In this document: positions 1-10,632 of the stretch, one piece after another | Layout of the letters: each line of letters starts with the position of its first letter | Numbering within the stretch: the stretch's first letter is position 1 | NCBI GenBank assembly: GCA_015832175.1 | Contig: WJXW01000021.1 | Location: 62,001-126,000 of the forward strand | DNA length: 64,000 nt | Source: Paraphaeosphaeria minitans | Lineage: Eukaryota > Ascomycota > Dothideomycetes > Pleosporales > Didymosphaeriaceae | Reading direction: 5' to 3' | The notes under the pieces: model-generated | Database searches by the model: none | Told to the model about the DNA's origin: nothing | What the model saw: the letters and a program-made list of their open reading frames with translations, nothing else | Program-made: the position numbers and the translations under genes

Positions 1-2291
1 AGTCTCTGCCTCTTAGCGCTAACCTAAGCAGGGGGTCCTTGTGTAGGTCCTTATAGGTAGGTAAGGCCTTATAAAGTCTCTACCTCTTAGCGCTAACCTA
101 AGTAGTAGGTCCTTATGCGGGTCCCTATAGGTAGGCAGGCCCCTATTTCACTTAGTGCTATTTATATAATAAACTGTATAGACACTAGTAACTTTTCTTT
201 TGTATAATAGCTTATATCTATTATACACTTTCCCTTTCCTATCCTTCTTTATCTATATAGTTAGCCTTCCCCTATTAGAACAGGTTGTGAGGTAGGTGCA
301 GTGTCGCTATATAGTAGAGGTCCTATTTATACCTACTCTTGTACAAATAGGTAGTAACAGCTAACTTACTTAGTTCTTACCCTACCCCTTTACACAGTAG
401 TAGAGTTATATTATATAATAAAGCTCTTTCTAGGCATGTGTCCTGTGCGCAAATAGAAGGTAGGGTGTTAAGTAATATAATGCTTAGCGCTAGGTCTTAG
501 TAAGTAGGTATAGAAGAATCGCTCCTAGTTATACAATAAAGGTATATAGTAGAAGTAAAGTATAAGGTAGCTTTTTATGCTTCTTCTTTATTACTCTATT
601 AGTCTTATTTATCTTCCTCCTCTTTTATACAATAGTCTTCTTCCTCTAGCTCTCCTTTAAAGTTAAGGATGTATACTTATATATCTATAGTAGAGGGTTT
701 ATGTTTATAGAAGTTAGTATATAATAACATATATTACCTTTTAGCTTACTAGGTATCCCTTAGTAGATAGTTAGTAGACTAGCATCTTTCTTTATAGTAT
801 ATAAAGCATTTCTACTTTGTATAAGAGCTTAAACTTCTAAAGTTACTTTTTCTTTTTAGTCTAAAGGTTAATCTACCTCTAGAGGGGCTAGATCCTCTTA
901 TGCGATTAAGATTATTATATTATTAATTAGTATAGTACACCTCTTTACTATCTTAGAGGAACTATAACTTCTTCCTATCTTTAGTAACTTAGAGTAACGT
1001 ATAAAGGTCACTAAGTAAGCTTTCTACTATATTTTTAGAGTTAAATATAGCTTATTTAAGGTTAGAATAGCCGCAGCATGCTTATATAATAGTAGTGTGT
1101 AGTTATAGTTTACTACTAAAGCCTTATCTAAGAGCCCTTTAGGCTAAAGTAAGCTTATTAATTATTACTTCTAGGGCCTTATATAATATAGTAGCTAGAT
1201 TATCCCTTTTATAGCGTTTAAAGGTAAAAGTGGTCTAGTCTATCTAGTACTAATTATGATTAACACTAGTGTTAAAGTGCCTATTTAGTCTATCGTATAA
1301 TTCATCCTATAGAAGTCCTAGTCTAATATTGTGTAGGTAGTAGGTACTCGCACAATTAGAAAGGATTCCTAAGAAAATATTTATATACTAGTCTTATAGT
1401 ATACCTAGCCTATAGTATAGTTCTCTAAAGACTTTTGCCTTATCTACTAAGATGTTGTATAGCCTACTAGTGTAGTTATTCTCTTTACTCTAAGCCTTCT
1501 AAAAGAGAATAATCTTGTCTAGCTAGATATAAGTATAATCTCCTAGTTGTTAAAGAGACTAGGAGTGTCTAGCCTCTTTATACAATATAGTTTGTTAGGC
1601 AAAAGTAGTCTAGGTTTTAGGCTACTACTACTAGTGTGGCTCTATATATAGTGTCTCTGTCCTCGCACGTATAAGGATAGGCCCTAGCTATACTCTATAT
1701 ATATATACATTACCTGTAGATAGTATAGGTTACATTATTAGGATTGTGCAAAGTGGTTTAGGTTATAGTTATAGAGTTATTATACGAAAGGTCTATAGCT
1801 TATAATTAAGCTATAATAGTTTAAAGAGTTTCTTTACATAAGTGTTTTTTATTATAGAATTAGTAGCGACAAAGCCTTCTTTTATAAGAAAAGTAATAAG
1901 CTCTCTTCTTACTATATAACTAATCTTATTAAAGGTTCTCTCCTTCTAGTTATTAAAATCTTTAGTAAAAAAAAAGATTACCTCTTTACTTTTAAAGCTG
2001 CTCACGCGATATTACGCAATTATATACACTATATAAGTGTTTAGCTGTTTTAGAGAAGGGGGTAGGTAGCTGTATAGATCTACTCTATCTACTTAGTACT
2101 TTTGTGCGATCTCTCCTCTTAAGGTAATAGTCTTAATATTTATTACTTCCTCTACTTATTAAAGCTATATTACTTTAGCTTTGTCTTTCTACTAAGGAGG
2201 TAGTATTAATTGTTACACAACGTCCTTAGGTTATAGTTCCTCTAAGAAGTCTCCTAGTCTTAAGGCTATGTTATTATTATCTTTCTTAGTT

Positions 2292-2380
2292 ATGCGACGT
2301 GTCTGCGTTTAGTTGTTACTAGTTTAATTATACGACGTGTTTACGTTTAGTTATTGCTAGTTTAATCATGCAACGTGTTT
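2292..2380. repeat. 38-bp minisatellite in E1
   Basis: A unit starting ATGCGACGTG recurs with a 38-bp period, about 2.3 copies. The matching array in E2 (14972 to about 15100) has at least three copies, so copy number differs between family members. Confidence 0.7.
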
Positions 2381-2404
2381 TTTAGGGTTATAAATATACT
2401 TACT

Positions 2405-2634
2405 ATCTCCTTTCTTTTCTATAGAATAGCTTAGACTAGATTATATAACTCTTTATAGATGTGCGCGCTTTGTTTCTACTTATTATATAATCTAAAATTT
2501 AATCTCTAGTAAAGGTATTATCTCCTTTCTTTTCTATAGAATAGCTTAGACTAGATTATGTGACTCTTTATAGATATGCGCGCTTTGTTTCTACTTATTA
2601 TATAATCCAAAATTCAATCTCTAGTAAAGGTAAT
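2405..2634. repeat. 115-bp direct tandem duplication in E1
   Basis: Two adjacent units starting ATCTCCTTTC, at 2405 and 2520, are nearly identical and differ mainly by transitions. E2 carries a single unit (about 15120-15235). Confidence 0.75.
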
Positions 2635-2721
2635 AATATAGAGCCTACGCATCTAGCTTATAGGGCGCTCTGTCTTTAGACTTTACTAGTTTATAGTTAA
2701 TTAGAATTAACTACTAATTAG

Positions 2722-3033
2722 TGTTAGTTTGGCTTAATTTGCAATTAAGCATTTAAGGGTTAATAGTATACTATCGTGTAAAGGGTAAGAAGTAGGTTTA
2801 ATTAATTACGTCTGGTCTATCGTACAAAGGGGCACTGAGGGCTTTATGAAGTCTCTGCCTCTTAGCGCTAACCTAAGCAGGGGGTCCTTGTGCAGGTCCT
2901 TATAGGTAGGTAAGGCCTTATAAAGTCTCTACCTCTTAGCGCTGACCTAAGTAGTGGGTCCTTGTGCGGGTCCCTATAGGTAGGCAGGCCCCTATTTCAC
3001 TTAGTGCTATTTGTACGATAAACTATACGGACA
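2722..3033. repeat. LTR of element E1 with internal 74-bp tandem duplication
   Basis: This 312-bp repeat occurs again at 13399-13710, as a 238-bp version at 15325-15562, and as a truncated copy at 1-184. Inside it, a 74-bp unit beginning AAGTCTCTGCC (2849) is repeated at 2923. The 238-bp copy lacks exactly one such unit. The ends are TG...CA-like, which suits an LTR. Confidence 0.75.
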
Positions 3034-3314
3034 ATTACAGCATTTAAATAATATTTTCTTTATACCCTAGTTAATCTATAGGTTGTGTATTGTTAACTAA
3101 GGTAATCCTAAGACTAACTTATACTTAGATCCTAGTAAGACATCTAAAGTAAGTTCCTCTCTATATCTTTAGACTGTTATTATAGTAGTGACCTCCTAGT
3201 ATATTTAAGGTGTCTTAGGCATTAGGGATCTATTCGCAATATAGATAATATAGGGTATTTTTTTCTCTAATATTATAAGTCCTGCTCGTCTTGCTATTTA
3301 ATAAGATATAAAGT
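3034..3314 (-). mobile_element. Ty3/gypsy copy 1, left fragment (protease to RT linker)
   Basis: On the minus strand, 3060-3140 reads as a decayed retropepsin-to-RT linker (LLGSKYKLVLGLP, then LTIHNL and IN, with tryptophan codons turned into stops). This is typical of Ty3/gypsy polyproteins, where a V(I/L)LGMxWL...NPxIDW stretch follows the protease. The fragment is cut on the left by element E1 and on the right by the copia insertion at 3315. It continues at 10638. Confidence 0.65.
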
Positions 3315-3509
3315 TGTTGTGGTAAAAAGGGCTCGAACTATCACAGGATATTCAGGAGTAGAGTTATAAAGAATACAAAGAGCTGATTGTAGGAAAGGAT
3401 GCCAAAAGGGCAGACTATATACAAAAGAAACGAGCCTCTTAGCAAGAATCCTGTGATCTGAATTAGTGGATCTAGAAAGAATTATAGAAGTGAGTGTTTT
3501 ACTTTAACA
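3315..3509 (-). repeat. copia 3' LTR (left copy)
   Basis: This 195-bp repeat starts TGTTGTGG and ends TTTAACA. It is matched along its length by 10438-10632, with differences that are mostly G/A and C/T transitions. Confidence 0.9.
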
Positions 3510-3518
3510 CACCCCCTA
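3510..3518 (-). other. Polypurine tract of the copia element
   Basis: Directly inside the 3' LTR, the minus strand reads AGGGGGTG. That is a purine run in the position expected for the plus-strand primer of an LTR retrotransposon on the minus strand. Confidence 0.6.
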
Positions 3519-5297
3519 GGTGATCGCTTAAAGCAGATTACCTATCCTAAGAAGTAATCTGTAATTGTCTGAATCTTTCCTAAAGATCTTTAAAAAACCG
3601 TCTGAAGGCTGTTTAAAGATTAAAAAACTATTAAGAATTATTCTTCTAAATCTCCTTATTTTAAGAACAGCGATTCTATCACCCCCTACTTATTGTAATA
3701 GCAAAACAATTACTGTTTATCTTTTAAATCACAAATCCTATCGTGAATCGTGTCTAGAATCTCTTCTTCTAGTGGGTTAGGAGCTTATAAGCGTGGCACA
3801 AAGGCCTAGAGCGTAAACGCTTTTATTCTACTACTCTTTTTGCTTACTTCTTATTAACTGTAAAGTAATTTCCCCGCTCTTACTAGCTAGTAAGTACAAT
3901 AGGTAGGCGCGTTTTAATTAGGAAAGAGCAGTAGTAAGAGAAATAAGTAGTAAGAAAGGAGCGTATTTAGCGCTTAATAATTAAATAGGCAGTAGAGTAT
4001 ATAAGCCCTTTACTAGCGCTTAATCTTCTCTCTTTAATCCTTTACTTTTAACGCTTTAACCTCCTATCTAATTTAAGCCTACTAGTTTAAGCCTTTAAAT
4101 TTTACTACCTTATAGTAGGTTCTTTTCTTCTAATTATTACCTTACGCTTTTTTTATTATTTAGAGCTTTACTAACTCTTTTAGATATCTAATAATCTAGC
4201 TAAAGCACGCGTAGTAAAGGCTATAAAAGCTACTAAATAAAGCTTCTAATCCTCCCGCCAAGATCCTCTTACTCTACTAGCTCCTCCTACCCTAGCTCTA
4301 GGCCCCTAGCGATCGCTTAGTACTCTTAAATAAGTAAGCTGCTTAGGCTGCTTAAAGGGAGCTCTAATAGGAAAGAGTAATAAACACTGCTATAATAACA
4401 CTTTAAGCTTAGGTAGGCGCTGCTATACCTACTTTACCTACTCTTATACTACTATATATAGGGTTATCCTATTACTTTAGCTAATTTTACTAATCGTTCC
4501 TGTAGCCAGCTGTATATTTAGACTCTAGCTATAGATTTTATCTGCTATTAACTATTAGAGGGTGCTAATATAAGCTTTTATTCTAAAATTCTTTCTAGAT
4601 TTAGCTAATACTTTTCGCAGGAGAGGCTAATTACTAAGCTATATAAGAGGGTTAAAGTGGCCTTATAAGCTCCTTTTCCTACTAGCAGTTAGGAGGAGTA
4701 AGCTTAGTATACAGCTACTATCCTACTCTCTCCCTCCTAGCTAATCCTTAGTAGAGAATAGGGTAATTACCCTCCTGTCCTACTTATTAAGGAGTAGCGC
4801 GGTCGCAGCTAATACCCTAATTAAAATAGCTAGATAAGCGGCCTATTAGCTCTAAAGTAGAGTAGAGGCTAGATAAGTGCTTCTCCTCCTACTAATTAAA
4901 AGAAGAGAGGCTAGGGTAAGCTATTACCTACTACTAATTAAAAGAGAGGTAGAGGAGGTAGATAGAGTAAGGAATCACCTACTACAGAGAGGAGGAGAGG
5001 AGAAAAATAGGGAGAATTTCCTACTGCTAATTATAAGGGAGATTCTCGCACCCCTGCGATTAAGTAGAGGAGGAAAAGGGTCTATATGCTTATAGATAAG
5101 CTCTTTAATCTCCTCTTTCTCTAATTCCTATTCTCCTTCTAATCTTTTCTTTCTTTTCTTTTTCTTTTCTTGTTTCCTAGCTCTAAATTAATAATTCTAG
5201 ATAGTTAACAAATTGTTTCTCTGCTTACCTACTCTTGTTCTATAATTATTATACTCGCATCTTACAGATTTAATAGCCTTTTGAATCTATTAAACTA
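3519..5297. other. Unassigned 1.8-kb extension inside the copia element
   Basis: This lies between the pol stop and the polypurine tract. Two short plus-strand ORFs (71 and 72 codons at 3565-3780 and 4877-5095) look like chance. Near 4330-4450 the plus strand has a cluster of Cys-like codons (CLRCLK ... GRRCYTYFTYS, with Tyr possibly decayed from Cys). Near 5130-5200 the minus strand is strongly purine-rich and would encode a Lys/Arg/Glu-rich stretch. It could be a nested insertion or an extra 3' ORF. Confidence 0.4.
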
Positions 5298-8165
5298 CTA
5301 ATAAGTAAGAGCCTTTATAAGGCTATCTGCTAGCATTTCGCTAGTTAGAAGATATTCTACTTAAAACGATCCTTTCGTATACTCTTGCCACAACTACATG
5401 TTCTAAATATCTACATAGCGCAGTTAAGTAGTAATTCTTTTGTTCTTTCTAATCACTAAACAAATAGTTTAAAGATTATTATAATAGACCTTCTATAAAG
5501 GTCCTAGATCTAGAGTAAGCTTAGTAAAGAATCTCTTAATCGCTATAGCTTCTTTACTTATATATTTAAGCGCTAGAAGCTCTACTTCTATTATTAAAGT
5601 AGTAATTGTATTCTGTTAAGCTGCTTTCTATAGAATAGCTCCTTTAAATAATAGGATAATATATCTATAGAAAGATCGCCGTAATATTGGATTATTAGCG
5701 AATAAGGCATCTCTACATATTAGTAGATTAGGTCTATTGTAGCCACTAAAGACTATAGCCTACTATCTAGTTCAATAGAGGTAAAGGATCACACAATTAA
5801 TAGCAGCAAAGTGTTCTTTACTTAAATTTGTTAGAAAGTGTAATAGCTTTAACACTGTAAAGGCTATATCTAGGCGTAGCATAATCGCTGTGTAGAGAGC
5901 TAATCCCACCTCTTCTTAAAAGAGCTTTATTTATTAAGGAGTGGCTTTTCCTATGCTTAGAACGAGATCTTCTACTAATAGAGGTATAGGAGGGAAGCTC
6001 CCAGAGTTTAAAAGATTAAACTTTTTTATAATCTTATTAATGTAGGTATTATAGACCAGAGAAATTAATCTTGCTTCTCTGTCCCTAATCACTTAAACAC
6101 CTAGGAACTACTCTATTAGTCCTTTTAATTTAATCTCGTATTTGTTCGTAATCTTCTTCCAAAAATCTAGGGCTTCTTTCTCTTTACTCTTGTGATAGAG
6201 AAGAAGAATGTTGTTAATATAAAATAAAATAATAATACTTTAATCACTATTAAAGAAAAGGCATAGCTCTTCTAGCGAAGCTAAGAGTCTATAAGATTAA
6301 AGTAATCTTACAAATTCCTTATACTAAAGAAGTAGTGAATCTCTTAAGCTATACAAAGCTTAATTTAATCTTATACACTTTCCTAGCTTTTTAAAACTAT
6401 TAGGTAATTCACAAGTTACTAGATTAGCGGCTATAATAAAAGTATTTAGAAACGCTCCTACTACATTAAATTATAAGATTTCTAGATTAAATTCTACTGC
6501 TAGAGCTACAGCTAATTAAAAAGATCTTGCTGCTAGGGTAGCAGTATAAGTAGAGTAGAGAGTATTCTTTTTCTAAAAATCTCTTCTTATAACGATTTAA
6601 GCTTTACACTTTTTAAAGTATCTATTTTAATTAAACTTATAGGTAAAGACCCACTTTAAAGAGAGTGGTCACTCTAACACCTCTAATTATTTAATCTCTA
6701 TCTAGGTATCTTTATCTTATAAAGTCGAGATCTCCTTATAAGCGGCAAGGAGGAATAGCTTCCTATATAGATAATTATAAAGGTATTTCTATAGGGTTAG
6801 CTCTAGTGTAAGCTCGTCTCTGTAAGTCCAAGCTGCATAAAACGCTCTAGGCGCCTTTCTAAGCATAGAAGCAAATACTATTATATTTAGTATAATATAT
6901 TCTTCTTGCTTAGACTAGGCCTCTACTACTCCTAGTATAAACGTGTACTCTAATATTATATTAAGATTACTTTAAAGATAATTAGTAATTAGTGCATAAG
7001 CACCTAGCTTCTACCTACCCCCTAGCTAATTATCCTAATTATTTTACTTCCTTAATCTTTGCAATAGCAGATAGCGATTTATTAGTTAGTTAATTTCTAG
7101 TGCTTTACTACAATTTCGCCTACTTATTCTACTTACTTCTAGATAGATCTGTCTTCGCCTTTAGCGCGCTAGTAGGTTATCTATTTTATCTAGCGTAATT
7201 AAGTTATCTACGCTAGGTTAATTAGTAACCTAATTAGTTTCTACTAATAAATAGGGTATTAAATCCCTAGATTCTGGCAGGCTAGCTCTCCTAGTAGTAT
7301 TCTGGTGGCTGCTAGATATCTCTTAATTACTTAACAGATCACCCCTAAGATTACCTAGCTCTAGTGTCTAGTTAGGGGTCACAAGTCCTGTGCTTCCTTT
7401 CCTACTTAAGCGAATTCTTAGCTGCTAGCTAGCTAAGCCTACAGCTCACTTAGTAGTAGGTACTTTAGGTTTCTAATTACTTAGCTAGCCTACTTTACTT
7501 TTAATTGCCTAAGGGTCACCTATAGGTCTAGTAGCAGTTCTTATATACTTATTTATTTTAGGAAGAATATTAAGCGCGTTTTTATACGCTTCTTCTAGAT
7601 TGTTTAGCTCTCCTTTTTAGAGGCTTTCTACTATTTTTAACACTTCTATCTTTAGAATAGATTGTTCCTCTAATCCTTTATAGAATAAGGACTTATTAAA
7701 CCTTACGTTTTGTGTAGTAATTACCTAATTAAGCTAAGGAATCTATATTTAGTAGATATTAGAAGCTTTGTAGCCTACTAAGTATCTAATATAGCCCCTA
7801 GGATTCACTTTAAATCCTCTTCTGTCTCGCCTAGCTGCACGCTCCTAATCTAAAGGGTAAGCTTAGCAGCTATAGGCGTAGACAGTACTCTAGTTTAGAC
7901 AAAGATTAGCTGTCCTATATTATGTTTTTACTAGTTTAAAATAACAAAAATATTGTCTAAACTAAGTATCTAACGTTTTATTAGGTAATTAATAGCCTAA
8001 TACTAGGCTAGGAATTATTCCTTAGAGCTAGCATGCCGCTTATATAATCTTAGGCTAGAGATTTAATAGTAGATTTGCGCTTATTCGCATTTTAATTACT
8101 TTTATTATAAGCTCCTAGCCTACTCTTTCTGCAGCGCTATTAGGCTTATGCGTATAGGGCGGTAG
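5298..8165 (-). pseudogene. Degraded copia pol (integrase, reverse transcriptase, RNase H)
   Basis: This is the recognisable part of the copia polyprotein. Moving down the minus strand, the integrase C-terminal catalytic region (PYTxxPNSAAER) lies near 8124-8161. The RT active-site box lies at 6210-6221, with both aspartate codons changed to AAC. The RNase H block lies at about 5530-5610, with its C-terminal TSEMLADSLIKAL at about 5305-5345 and a stop at 5298-5300. Stops interrupt every frame, so no product is expected. The region toward 10.4 kb should hold gag and protease, but I could not place them. Confidence 0.8.
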
Positions 8166-10421
8166 TCTACTAATTATTATCCCTTCCTAATTAGCCTAAA
8201 ATTCGTACTAGGATTTCCCTCTCTATAGAAGTGTTACTATATTATTGTCCTAGTAAATTTTTGTAATTTGAAGCTCGTATTTTGTATTAATAAGAGCTAA
8301 GAAATCCTACCACACTCTTATTATCTTAGAAAGCGTCTTTGTTCTAAGATTAAAAACGTAAGGTTTCTTACTAAAATCTTCTTTAATTAGTAAAACCTAG
8401 TTTTCTCTATTTTAAGCAGTAGGCATATTAAATAGATCCTAGGATAATAAGTAAAATAGCCTAGGTAATTGTTCTCTAGGTCTCCTAGAGATTACCTAGG
8501 TTACGTGTACAGTAGCATAGTGCTCGCAATCCTTTCTTAACATTCTAGTAATTTTTACACCTTAGGCTGCAGTTACTAGAGCTTATAAGGCTCTACTTTC
8601 TGTATGCCCTACTTAAAGGTGCCAGAGGTCCTCAGAATCTAATCTCTCAATATTAACCTAGGATAATCCTTTAGTAGTTACACTTATAACAATTAGACAA
8701 GAGCAGATTAGCTTATATTATAGGAAAGTAAAGTTATACTCGCATCTTAGGTCTACTAAGATAACACTTTATTCTAGACTTCTAATCCTAAGAGTGTAAT
8801 CTAAACTAAGGTACTAAATCTTTACTTTCTTTAAAAGAGCTTCTAATACAATATTTATATAAAAGCCTTCTACTACTCTTACTCCTTAAAGCAGTAGATC
8901 TTCTATAAATCTTCTATTTTTCCTATGTAAAGCGTTCTTAATTAGTTTATTACTAATTCCTAAGATTAGGAGGCTTTGTGTACCTACCTCCACACTCTTA
9001 TTTAATAATTAAAACGTCCTAGGAACAAGTCTTTTGCAATTATTAACTAGGTAAACTGCTACAGCACTGTCTAGTATCGTACATTCTAACAGAGGATAAG
9101 CGTTAGAATGTAGAGTAGAGTAGACACCTAATGCTCTATTGTCTGTAGGCAGATTAAATAGGTTTAGTAGAGCAGTAGTAATACTACTAGAATACTTAAT
9201 AGTTTTAGTGGAGAATTATTTCTTATTCTATTCTACCTTCGTGATCGTATTATAAAGGTTCAACCACTTAGGCTGCTTAAGTTAATTAAGAATCTCTAAT
9301 TTTTCTTTATTAGTAATATTGAATAATAATATTCTATTCTAGGGTAATCTAGCTATCGCGGTTTAAAGTCTTTAGCACTCTATTAGTTTTCACCTATAAG
9401 CATAGGGCTTATAGGGACAGTTTAGTTGTTTCTTTGTCTAATTAGACAAACTAGAACTATTAGAGTTAGTAGATTGTCTTAATAATTTATTAAAAGTGGC
9501 GAATACCCTACTTATTTTATTAGAACTAGATCGGATTAAATACTCCTAGACAAGCGCCAAAAATACTTTCCCTAGATTGTCTAGCGTAATCTAATTCCAT
9601 TCTAGCGTCTTATCCTAGATTAGCTGTTAGTTTATTAATTAGGCCTAATCTAGTGCTATACGCGTAGCGATTACATCTAGGAAATCTTAGGTAGTAAGTA
9701 GTCTACTAATTTTACTAATTAAGTAGGTCTTTACTTTTTAATAGAGGAGCTGCTACTCTTTAAACTAGGTCTTAGGACTTTGTCTTGCCTACTTAGCCTT
9801 CTTAAGATAAGTGTAGTACAAAGCTTAAACATTATTCTATATAGCTCCTTTATTTAGTGCGAGATCTTCCTTTAAGAGTTAAATTAGGGACTAAAGCGTA
9901 GTTTAGCGTGTATTAACTAGAGTGATCATAGCAGGAGTAAGTAGATTAGGCGATACTGTAGCGTTTACCTAAGTCTAGAAATTCTGTATCTTAGTATAGT
10001 CTGCTTGCTAGTCTAAAACTACTACTCTATATTCCGCTATTTGTAAAGGAAAGCTCTTCTTATCTATTTTATACTTAGTAAGCTCTACTTTGTATAATTA
10101 AATACTTGCTACAGAGGCTGTATCCGCAATTAGTAATAGTTTCTATAGGAGCAGAGATTGTTCTAGCTTTGCGTAATTAATTGCTAGAGTGTTAATTACC
10201 TCTAGGTTAATTTAGTTCTAGATTCCTTTCAAGTTTACTTAGAATTAAAGCTGGATAAACTAGTAGGGCTAACTAGCGCAATTAACGAGCTATACTTCTG
10301 CTATTTTAACAATTTTCGTAATTAGAAATAGGGGGTTATATTGTAGAGAGGTTCTAAATAGAGTGTTGTATAATAATTCGAGTGTTGCTAAGTAGGTAGG
10401 GAGAATTATTCTACGTTCTAA

Positions 10422-10437
10422 GCGCTAGGCTTATAAC
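10422..10437 (-). other. Probable primer binding site of the copia element
   Basis: Directly inside the 5' LTR, the minus strand reads GTTATAAGCCTAGCGC. From general knowledge, the complement of the initiator tRNA-Met anticodon arm is close to GTTATGAGCCCAGC. The two differences inside the match are G-to-A and C-to-T. This would be half-tRNA priming as in Drosophila copia and Ty5. The match was made by eye against a remembered tRNA, not a tRNA from this genome. Confidence 0.55.
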
Positions 10438-10632
10438 TATTGTAGTAAAAAGGGCTTAAACTATTATAGGATATTTAGGAGTAGAGTTGTAAAGAATACA
10501 AAGAGCTAATTATAGGAAAGGATGCTAAAAGGGCAGACTATATACAAAAGAAACGAGCCTCTTGGCAAGAATCCTGTGATCTAAATTAGTGGATCCAGAA
10601 AGAATCACAGAAGTGAGTGTTTTACTTTAACA
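10438..10632 (-). repeat. copia 5' LTR (right copy)
   Basis: This is the partner of 3315-3509 and has the same length, 195 bp. Its first bases read TATTGTAG where the other copy has TGTTGTGG, which are G-to-A changes of the RIP type. The right edge is followed by the AAAGT target duplication. Confidence 0.9.

Larger units (their letters stand above)
1..3033. mobile_element. Non-autonomous LTR element E1 (left end outside window)
   Basis: The LTR at 2722-3033 (312 bp, TGTTAG...GGACA) is matched by 1-184, which ends in the same AGACA-type terminus and is the inner part of the other LTR. The internal part, 185-2721, has stop codons in all frames and shows no domain I can recognise. It shares its ends with element E2 (13399-15562) but contains about 840 bp (around 668-1508) that E2 lacks. 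The right flank is ATTAC followed by gypsy-like sequence, so E1 appears to be inserted in gypsy copy 1. The partner target duplication would lie left of the window. Orientation is not established. Confidence 0.75.
3315..10632 (-). mobile_element. Full-length Ty1/copia retrotransposon, RIP-degraded
   Basis: Two 195-bp LTRs (3315-3509 and 10438-10632) bound a 7318-bp element. A 5-bp target duplication AAAGT lies at 3310-3314 and 10633-10637. The uninterrupted site is visible in gypsy copy 2 near 16030. On the minus strand the order is integrase (PNSAAER motif, about 8124-8161), reverse transcriptase (YINN at 6210-6221, the decayed YVDD box), and RNase H (VELLAL...KEA near 5530-5610, ending ADSLIKAL before a stop at 5298-5300). 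Integrase before RT is the copia order. No reading frame is intact. The 1.8 kb between the RNase H end and the 3' LTR is unusually long for the family. Confidence 0.9.

Noticed and set aside
4877..5095. 72-codon plus-strand ORF in the copia element
   Set aside because: Low-complexity Leu/Arg/Glu sequence in RIP-affected DNA with no domain.
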